DNA of 14,805 nucleotides, from contig UQQU01000077.1 of NCBI GenBank assembly GCA_900543325.1, positions 1 to 14,805 of the forward strand. The letters run 5' to 3'. The DNA comes from an uncultured Clostridium sp. Lineage in GTDB: Bacteria > Bacillota > Clostridia > Clostridiales > Clostridiaceae. Within the stretch, counting starts at the first letter, position 1. Each line of letters starts with the position of its first letter. The notes beneath the pieces were generated by a model. It was not told the DNA's origin and searched no databases. It saw only the letters and a list, made by a program, of their open reading frames with translations. The position numbers and the translations under genes were made by a program. This document shows positions 1-5,679 of the stretch, one piece after another.

Positions 1-3000
1 TAGAGAATCCCATTCCCTTCTTTAATCCATGGCTGATACAAGTTGAGTAAGCAATAATGATTGATGGTCCGTTATGTGCTTCTGCTTCAAGCATTGCCTT
101 AACTACTTGGTTCTTATCAGCTCCAATAGCTACTTGTGCAACATAAACATTTCCGTAAGACATCATCATTCTTCCTAAATCTTTCTTCTTAGTCTTCTTA
201 CCTGATGCTGCTAATTTTGCCATAGCTGCTGCAGGAGTTGATTTAGAAGATTGTCCACCAGTATTAGAGTAAATTTCTGTATCAAATACTAATACATTTA
301 CGTCTTGTCCTGATGCTAATACATGGTCTAATCCACCGTATCCGATGTCATAAGCCCAACCATCTCCTCCAAGGATCCATTGTGATCTCTTAACAAGGAA
401 ATCAGCTCTTTCTCTAATTTCTTCAACTAAAACTTTTGCTTCTTCATTTTCAATATTGTTTTCTGCAAGTATTGCTTCAACTTCTCTCGAAGAAACTTTT
501 GAAAGTTCTCCGTTATCTTTATTCTCTAACCAGTTCTTAAATACTTCTTTATATTCTTCAGCTATATCCATAGAAATTAAGCTTTCCATATTTGAAGTTA
601 TTTTCTTTCTCATTTGATCAGCTGCTAAGAACATACCATATCCGAATTCTGCATTATCTTCAAATAATGAGTTAGCCCAAGCTGGTCCTTTACCTTCATG
701 GTTCTTAGTATATGGTGTTGAAGGTGCTGAACCTCCCCATATTGATGAACATCCAGTTGCATTAGCAATCATCATTCTATCACCGAATAATTGAGTTACT
801 AATTTGATATATGGAGTTTCTCCACAACCAGCACATGCTCCTGAGAACTCGATAAGTGGTTGTTTAAATTGACTATCCTTAACTGTCTTACCTGGAGTTA
901 AGTGTTCTTTGTTTGATACTTCTTTTGATACTGAGAAGTCCCAATTTGCTACTTCTTTTTCTACTTGTGTTCCAAGTGGCTTCATTTCTAACGCCTTACC
1001 TGGTGCTGGACAAATATCAACGCAGTTGTTACATCCAGTACAGTCTAATGTACTAACTTGAATTCTGTAGTTTAATCCTGCTAATGTTTTACCAGTAGCT
1101 TTCTTAGTTTCAAATCCAGCTGGTGCTTTAGCTAATTCTTCATCAGTTACTAAAACTGGTCTAATACATGCATGTGGACAAACGAAAGCACATTGGTTAC
1201 ATTGAATACATTTTGCCATATTCCATTCTGGAACATCTGTTGCAACACCTCTTTTTTCATATGCTGCAGTTCCTGCTGGGAATGTACCATCTTCTAATCC
1301 ATTAAATGCACTTACTGGTAATTTATCTCCCTCTAAAGCATTCATAGGATTCATTATGTTCTTAACGAAATCTGTTACTTCTTTAGTTTCTACTTTAACT
1401 TCATCAGTAGCAGTCTTCCAACTTTCTGGTACATTGATTTTAACTAATGAATTCATACCAGCTTCAACAGCTTCGTAGTTCATGTTAACAACTTTGTCAC
1501 CTTTCTTACCGTAAGCCTTCTTAATTGAAGCCTTTAAGTATTCAGTTGCTTCTTCTTGTGGTATAATTTCTGCTAATTTAAAGAATGCAGATTGCATTAT
1601 CATGTTAATTCTTCTACCTAATCCTATTTCAGAAGCAATCTTAGTTGCATTAACTGTATAGAAGTTAATTTCATTTTCAGCTATATATCTCTTCATTTTA
1701 GCTGGTAATTTTCTTTCTATTTCTTCTTCGTTCCAAATAGTATTTAATACGAAGTTACCACCTTTTTTAAGTCCTTTTAATAAATCATATTGATTTACGT
1801 AAGCTTGTACGTGACATGCTATGTAATCAGCCTCATCAATAAGATAAGTTGATCTTATTGGTGTATCTCCAAATCTTAAGTGAGACATAGTAACCCCACC
1901 AGATTTCTTTGAGTCATATGCAAAGTAAGCTTGTACGTATTTATCTGTGTTTTCACCTATAATCTTGATAGCTTGCTTATTAGCCCCAACTGTACCATCT
2001 GATCCTAATCCCCAGAACTTACATCTAACTGTTCCTGGCGTAGCTATTCTTAATTCATCTTCTACTGGAATTGAAGTGAAAGTAACATCATCTTCTATAC
2101 CAACCGTAAAGAAGTTCTTAGAATCTTCTTTCTTTAAGTTATCAAATACAGCTTTAATATCTGAAGGAGTAACGTCCTTAGAAGCTAATCCGTAACGTCC
2201 ACCAACTATCTTAGGTGCGTTTTCTTTTCCATAGAATGCAGAACATACGTCTAAGTATAATGGTTCACCATTACATCCTGGTTCCTTAGTTCTATCAATT
2301 ACACAAATCTTTTCTACTGATTGTGGTATAACTTTTAATAAATGTTCTACTGAGAATGGTCTGAATAAGTGAACTTTAACTAATCCATACTTTTCTCCTC
2401 TAGCATTTAATTCATCTATAGTTTCTTCTATAGTTTCAGTAACTGAACCCATAGCAACAATTATTTCTTTAGCATCTTCTGCTCCATAATAGTTAAATAA
2501 TCCATAACTTCTTCCTGTTTTTTCTTCCATTTTAGCCATGTATTCTTCAACTATTGGAATTATATTATTATAGAATTTATTTGAAGCTTCTCTAGTTTGG
2601 AAGTAAATATCTGAGTTTTGAGCAGTTCCTCTTGTAACTGGATTGTTTGGAGTTAATGCTCTACTTCTGAATTCCTTTAAAGCTTCTCTATCAAGCATTT
2701 CTGCATAATCTTCATAGTCTAAAACTTCAACTTTTTGTATTTCATGTGATGTTCTAAATCCATCAAAGAAGTTTACAAAAGGTAATCTTCCTTTTATAGC
2801 TGCAAGGTGAGATACTGGAGCTAAGTCAGCTACTTCTTGTACTGAACCTGCAGCAAGCATTACACAACCTGTCATTCTTGCTGCCATAACGTCTTGATGA
2901 TCTCCAAATATTGATAATGCTTGAGATGCTATTGCTCTAGCACTTACATGGAATACACCAGGTAATAATTCTCCTGCTACTTTATACATGTTTGGTAACA

Positions 3001-3277
3001 TAAGTAATAAACCTTGTGATGCAGTGAAAGTTGTTGTTAATGCTCCAGCTTGAAGTGAACCGTGGAATGTACCAGCAGCCCCTGCTTCTGATTGCATTTC
3101 TACAACATTAACTGTTTGTCCAAAAATATTTTTCTTCCCTTGAGCAGCCCATTCATCAACAACTTCTGCCATTGTAGTAGATGGTGTTATAGGGAATATT
3201 GCAGCTACATCTGTAAAGGCATATGCTACGTGAGCAGCAGCCGTATTACCATCAATAGTCATCATTTTCTTTGCCAT
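1..3277 (-). CDS. nifJ: Pyruvate:ferredoxin (flavodoxin) oxidoreductase, 3' end cut by window edge
   Basis: Cytoplasmic enzyme that oxidatively decarboxylates pyruvate with CoA to acetyl-CoA and CO2, passing electrons to ferredoxin; central in clostridial fermentation. I translated the minus strand from the ATG at 3277 and found 1092 open codons to the left edge. Seen in order: an N-terminal pyruvate-binding segment with TPST at residues 31-34; two ferredoxin-type 4Fe-4S motifs, C690/C693/C696/C700 and C746/C749/C752/C756, each followed by Pro; a CAGCGE pair (C815, C818) for the proximal cluster; and a GDGW thiamine-pyrophosphate motif near residue 970 closing in an SNTGG segment. The later cluster cysteine (STC, near position 45) is also present. 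Clostridial homologues are about 1170 residues, so roughly 80 C-terminal residues are missing through truncation, not mutation. The ribosome site AGAAGG lies 9 bases before the ATG. Identity is secure. Confidence 0.97.
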   Translation of the reverse strand, partial: MAKKMMTIDGNTAAAHVAYAFTDVAAIFPITPSTTMAEVVDEWAAQGKKNIFGQTVNVVEMQSEAGAAGTFHGSLQAGALTTTFTASQGLLLMLPNMYKVAGELLPGVFHVSARAIASQALSIFGDHQDVMAARMTGCVMLAAGSVQEVADLAPVSHLAAIKGRLPFVNFFDGFRTSHEIQKVEVLDYEDYAEMLDREALKEFRSRALTPNNPVTRGTAQNSDIYFQTREASNKFYNNIIPIVEEYMAKMEEKTGRSYGLFNYYGAEDAKEIIVAMGSVTETIEETIDELNARGEKYGLVKVHLFRPFSVEHLLKVIPQSVEKICVIDRTKEPGCNGEPLYLDVCSAFYGKENAPKIVGGRYGLASKDVTPSDIKAVFDNLKKEDSKNFFTVGIEDDVTFTSIPVEDELRIATPGTVRCKFWGLGSDGTVGANKQAIKIIGENTDKYVQAYFAYDSKKSGGVTMSHLRFGDTPIRSTYLIDEADYIACHVQAYVNQYDLLKGLKKGGNFVLNTIWNEEEIERKLPAKMKRYIAENEINFYTVNATKIASEIGLGRRINMIMQSAFFKLAEIIPQEEATEYLKASIKKAYGKKGDKVVNMNYEAVEAGMNSLVKINVPESWKTATDEVKVETKEVTDFVKNIMNPMNALEGDKLPVSAFNGLEDGTFPAGTAAYEKRGVATDVPEWNMAKCIQCNQCAFVCPHACIRPVLVTDEELAKAPAGFETKKATGKTLAGLNYRIQVSTLDCTGCNNCVDICPAPGKALEMKPLGTQVEKEVANWDFSVSKEVSNKEHLTPGKTVKDSQFKQPLIEFSGACAGCGETPYIKLVTQLFGDRMMIANATGCSSIWGGSAPSTPYTKNHEGKGPAWANSLFEDNAEFGYGMFLAADQMRKKITSNMESLISMDIAEEYKEVFKNWLENKDNGELSKVSSREVEAILAENNIENEEAKVLVEEIRERADFLVKRSQWILGGDGWAYDIGYGGLDHVLASGQDVNVLVFDTEIYSNTGGQSSKSTPAAAMAKLAASGKKTKKKDLGRMMMSYGNVYVAQVAIGADKNQVVKAMLEAEAHNGPSIIIAYSTCISHGLKKGMGFS

Positions 3278-3315
3278 GATAATATACCTTCTTTCATCGT
3301 AATAAGTGTTTCTAG

Positions 3316-3345
3316 ATAATAATTATTATTTAATAATAATTATAC
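3316..3345. promoter_or_regulatory. Palindrome pair upstream of nifJ (PerR-like box plus 14-bp palindrome)
   Basis: Positions 3331-3345 match 12 of 14 defined positions of the Bacillus PerR box, TTATAATNATTATAA. Positions 3316-3329 form a perfect 14-bp palindrome, ATAATAATTATTAT. Both lie between the proximal -10 and the nifJ start, where a bound repressor would block transcription. The same two-part design (one PerR-like box, one even palindrome with an AATAATTATT core) occurs in the fprA promoter. AT-rich DNA makes such matches easier by chance, so the regulator is an inference. Confidence 0.4.
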
Positions 3346-3367
3346 TTACTTTGAAAATATTTTTCTA
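3339..3367 (-). promoter_or_regulatory. Candidate nifJ promoter, proximal
   Basis: A perfect TATAAT -10 (3344-3339, minus strand) lies 17 bases after a poor -35, TAGAAA (3367-3362). The -10 sits inside the PerR-like box at 3331-3345, the same arrangement seen before fprA. The weak -35 keeps confidence low; it competes with the distal candidate. Confidence 0.35.
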
Positions 3368-3422
3368 GTCTTTTTCTTAAAAATCTTATTTAGTATAATT
3401 TTGTAATCTTTTGTCACTTTTT

Positions 3423-3451
3423 AGTATAACCACATACAGTAATTTCTTCAA
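3423..3451 (-). promoter_or_regulatory. Candidate nifJ promoter, distal
   Basis: On the minus strand a -35-like TTGAAG (3451-3446) and a -10-like TATACT (3428-3423) are separated by 17 bases. This would give a leader of about 140 bases before nifJ. The decamer TTATACTAAA containing this -10 recurs 31 bases downstream (3398-3389), about three helical turns away, so it may instead be a protein-binding direct repeat. Confidence 0.4.
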
Positions 3452-3635
3452 TAGAAAAATACCATGTTTATACATTTATTTTTTTAATGATTATTAAAAG
3501 ATTTTTCAATGATTATATTTATTCTTTTATTAACTATCTTTTAGATTAAAATTCTAATAAATTTCAAATCATATTGAATATACCTAATAATACTATCTAT
3601 ATATCCCTTATACAATAAGGCACTTTTTTTATATA

Positions 3636-3655
3636 TAGTATCAAAAAAGATACTA
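3636..3655. promoter_or_regulatory. Inverted repeat, likely autoregulatory operator of the HxlR gene
   Basis: Perfect 7-bp arms TAGTATC and GATACTA flank six A residues, 66 bases before the hxlR start. HxlR/DUF24 proteins are dimeric winged-helix regulators that commonly bind inverted repeats near their own promoters. Assignment to this protein rests on position and symmetry only. Confidence 0.45.
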
Positions 3656-3721
3656 AGTATATAGATTTAAACCATTAGATATGTTATTATTTATAAATGT
3701 ACTCTAAAAGGAGGTTTCATA

Positions 3722-4096
3722 ATGAATAAAACACTTTCTTTTCATAATGATTGCCATATTAAGAATCGTTGTGCTAAATATGATACATGCCCTATGATTC
3801 TTGTACATAGAATATTATCAGGTAAATGGAAGATTTTAATATTATGGTATTTAAGTAACGAAACTTTGAGATTTAGTGAATTAAAAAGAAAATTACCTGA
3901 TACTACTCAAAAAATGTTAACTAATCAATTGAGAAGTCTTGAAGAAGATAACCTTATTTTTAGAAAAGTATATCCTGTAATTCCTCCTAAAGTGGAATAT
4001 GGACTTACTGATATAGGGAAAAAAATAGTTCCTCTTCTGGAATCTATGTATACATATGGAGTTGAATATTCACAAGATAAAAAATCTTCTAAATAG
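3722..4096 (+). CDS. HxlR-family (DUF24) winged-helix transcriptional regulator
   Basis: A 124-residue DNA-binding protein of normal family length. The hallmark segment is present: a Cys-Pro (C23), then SGKWKILIL (33-41). The recognition helix region is about residues 50-75 (FSELKRKLPD through NQLRSLEED), followed by a wing with VYPVIPPKVEYGLT (83-96). Family members such as YodB and HypR sense electrophiles or oxidants through cysteines; here three cysteines (C11, C17, C23) cluster ahead of the helix-turn-helix, with C23 at the usual conserved position. A perfect AGGAGG lies 7 bases before the ATG. The gene is monocistronic, bounded by a terminator, and faces away from nifJ and toward fprA. 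A redox-sensing role is inferred from family and neighbours; the actual signal and targets are unknown. Confidence 0.88.
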   Translation: MNKTLSFHNDCHIKNRCAKYDTCPMILVHRILSGKWKILILWYLSNETLRFSELKRKLPDTTQKMLTNQLRSLEEDNLIFRKVYPVIPPKVEYGLTDIGKKIVPLLESMYTYGVEYSQDKKSSK

Positions 4097-4123
4097 CTAA
4101 GTTGTTTTACTTAGCTATTTTTA
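4092..4123 (+). terminator. Intrinsic terminator of the HxlR gene
   Basis: A perfect 10-bp stem (AATAGCTAAG, 4092-4101, with CTTAGCTATT, 4110-4119) has an 8-base loop and runs into a T stretch at 4118-4122. The stop codon lies inside the 5' arm. Confidence 0.85.
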
Positions 4124-4168
4124 ATTATTATCTAAAAAATTATTATCTAAAAAATTATTATCTAAAAA
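4124..4168. repeat. 15-bp tandem repeat, three exact copies plus a decayed fourth
   Basis: The unit ATTATTATCTAAAAA occurs three times in a row, with phase fixed by the C at 4132, 4147 and 4162. A shortened, degenerate fourth copy continues to about 4185. It begins directly after the hxlR terminator T tract, in non-coding DNA. It could vary in copy number by slippage; no function is evident. Confidence 0.85.
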
Positions 4169-4309
4169 TTATTTCTAAAAAATTACCAAAATTACTTTTA
4201 ATAGTACTACTTTTATCTTAATTTATTGTTATAATATATTTTATAGAGTATTTATTTATTATGTTACACATATTAAATTTAAGTTTATAATTATCTCTTT
4301 GCTTATTTA

Positions 4310-4344
4310 TTGACAATAATTATTGTTGGACTATAATTATTATA
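4310..4344 (+). promoter_or_regulatory. fprA promoter with overlapping palindromes
   Basis: Consensus TTGACA (4310-4315) and TATAAT (4332-4337) are 16 bases apart. Two palindromes overlap it. A perfect 14-bp ACAATAATTATTGT (4313-4326) covers the -35/spacer, and TATAATTATTATA (4332-4344) covers the -10, matching 12 of 14 defined positions of the PerR box when extended to 4331-4345. A repressor here would exclude RNA polymerase. PerR is known to repress flavodiiron genes in Clostridium acetobutylicum; its use here is inferred. Transcription should start near 4344, giving a leader of about 60 bases. Confidence 0.7.
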
Positions 4345-4403
4345 TAGAAGTTAGAATTAGAACTTATAAATTTAATATTAAATTGTAAAAGGAGATTATT
4401 CAC

Positions 4404-5615
4404 ATGGCTAACACATTCAAAATAACCGAAGACTTATTTTGGGTAGGAGCTCTTGACCCAAACTTAAGAATTTTTGACATAATAATGGAAACTAAATTTG
4501 GTACATCTTATAACTCTTATCTTTTAAAAGGTTCTGAAGGTATTGCTTTATTTGAAACTGTAAAAGAAAAATTCTTTGATGAACATTTAGAAAAAATTCG
4601 TTCAATAATAAATTTAGAAGATATAAACTACGTTGTTGTTAATCACACAGAACCTGATCATGCTGGTTCAGTAGAAAAAATATTAGAATATGCACCAAAT
4701 GCAACTGTTGTTGGATCTGCTCTTGCTATTAAATACCTAAGTGAAATTATTAACAAACCATTCAAAAGTAAAATTGTAAAAGATGGTGAGACTTTATCTT
4801 TAGGAAACAAAACTTTACAATTTATTAGCGCTCCACAATTACACTGGCCTGATACTATGTACACATATGTAATTGAAGATGAAACATTAATTACTTGTGA
4901 CTCTTTTGGAGCTCATTATTGTGATGATCGTATATTAAAAAGCTCTATAGAAGAAGATAAAGAAGAGGATTATGTTGAAGCTTATAATTATTACTTTAGA
5001 ATGATTATGGGTCCATTCAAACCATTTATGCTAAAAGCAATGGATAAAATTAAAGACTTAAAATTAAATTATATTTGTCCTGGACATGGTTTAGTCTTAG
5101 ATAACTCAAACATTGAAAAATTTATGAATCTATATAGAGAATGGTGTCAACCTGTAAAGAGAGAAAAGCAAAGTATAGTTATTCCTTATGTAACTGCTTA
5201 TGGATATACTGAAACTATTGCTGAAGCTATAAAAAAGGGAATTGAAGCAGCTAACTTTGATGTAGATATATTAATGTACAATTTAGTAACTGCTGATATG
5301 AATGAAGTACTAAAAGAAATTAATGAATGTAGTGGATTATTACTTGGTTCTTCTACTTTATTAGCTGATACTTTACCTCAAATTTGGACTATTTTATCTT
5401 CATTAAACCCTGTAATTCATAGAGGATTACCTGCAAGTTGCTTTGGTTCTTATGGTTGGAGTGGTGAAGCACTTAAAAACATAAATGAAAGATATAAACA
5501 ATTAAAATTAAATATTGTTTCTGAGCCACTAGGAATATTATTTAAACCTAGTGAAGAAAACTTAGAAGCTGCTTATAATTTTGGTTTAGATTTTGCAAAA
5601 AAAGTTTTAAAATAA
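4404..5615 (+). CDS. fprA: FprA-type flavodiiron protein (oxygen/nitric oxide reductase)
   Basis: Cytoplasmic enzyme that reduces O2 to water (some members NO to N2O), protecting anaerobes. The 403-residue length is typical of class A flavodiiron proteins. An N-terminal metallo-beta-lactamase-like domain (about 1-250) carries the diiron ligands as H81-x-E83-x-D85, H147, D166 and H228, with H86 also present; all expected ligands are intact. A C-terminal flavodoxin domain starts near residue 257 with the FMN phosphate loop YVTAYGYTET and a later GSSTLLAD loop. There is no rubredoxin or NAD(P)H-oxidoreductase extension, so electrons must come from separate partners, usually rubredoxin; none is encoded nearby. 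The gene is monocistronic, with a strong promoter carrying likely operators and a long terminator. O2 versus NO preference cannot be read from the sequence. Confidence 0.95.
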   Translation: MANTFKITEDLFWVGALDPNLRIFDIIMETKFGTSYNSYLLKGSEGIALFETVKEKFFDEHLEKIRSIINLEDINYVVVNHTEPDHAGSVEKILEYAPNATVVGSALAIKYLSEIINKPFKSKIVKDGETLSLGNKTLQFISAPQLHWPDTMYTYVIEDETLITCDSFGAHYCDDRILKSSIEEDKEEDYVEAYNYYFRMIMGPFKPFMLKAMDKIKDLKLNYICPGHGLVLDNSNIEKFMNLYREWCQPVKREKQSIVIPYVTAYGYTETIAEAIKKGIEAANFDVDILMYNLVTADMNEVLKEINECSGLLLGSSTLLADTLPQIWTILSSLNPVIHRGLPASCFGSYGWSGEALKNINERYKQLKLNIVSEPLGILFKPSEENLEAAYNFGLDFAKKVLK

Positions 5616-5664
5616 ATAAAAATAAGGAAGGTGTTTATTAATTACATCTTCCTTATTTTTATTT
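5614..5664. terminator. Bidirectional terminator between fprA and the convergent ATPase gene
   Basis: A very long hairpin of roughly 21 bp is centred on ATAAGGAAG (5622-5630) pairing with CTTCCTTAT (5648-5656), extended outward through A/T pairs to 5614 and 5664 and inward by TGT/ACA. T tracts follow on either strand. It begins at the fprA stop and ends 16 bases from the ATPase stop, so it serves both convergent genes. Confidence 0.9.
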
Positions 5665-5679
5665 TGATTTAATTTAAAA

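Larger units (their letters stand above)
3278..3721. other. Divergent intergenic region between nifJ and hxlR
   Basis: A 444-base, extremely AT-rich gap with no convincing gene on either strand. It holds candidate nifJ promoters (minus), two adjacent AT palindromes next to nifJ, and an inverted repeat before hxlR, each listed separately. It also contains five copies of TAGTAT or its complement: plus at 3391-3396, 3422-3427 and 3636-3641; minus at 3590-3595 and 3650-3655. A small hairpin (CCTTAT, loop ACA, ATAAGG, 3606-3620) followed by CAC and seven T could be a weak plus-strand terminator, but no plus-strand gene precedes it. Confidence 0.7.
4097..4403. other. Intergenic region between hxlR and fprA
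   Basis: A 307-base gap with no gene seen. In order it holds the hxlR terminator, a short tandem repeat, about 120 bases of featureless AT-rich sequence (including the small palindrome TAGTACTA at 4202-4209), the fprA promoter with overlapping palindromes, and an AAAGGAGA ribosome site 8 bases before the fprA ATG. Confidence 0.7.

Noticed and set aside
1947..3319. Plus-strand open frames at 1947-2195 and 3092-3319
   Set aside because: They lie opposite the nifJ coding strand, show no ribosome site or protein-like composition, and are explained as antisense shadows of a well-conserved gene.
3606..3630. Small hairpin followed by seven T, read as a terminator or small RNA end
   Set aside because: The stem is only 6 bp, the T tract is three bases removed, and no plus-strand gene or promoter precedes it.
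4124..4185. CRISPR-like repeat
   Set aside because: Units are directly abutting 15-mers without spacers, so this is a simple tandem repeat.
4658..4864. Minus-strand open frame inside fprA
   Set aside because: Fully antisense to the conserved metallo-beta-lactamase domain of fprA, without a ribosome site.
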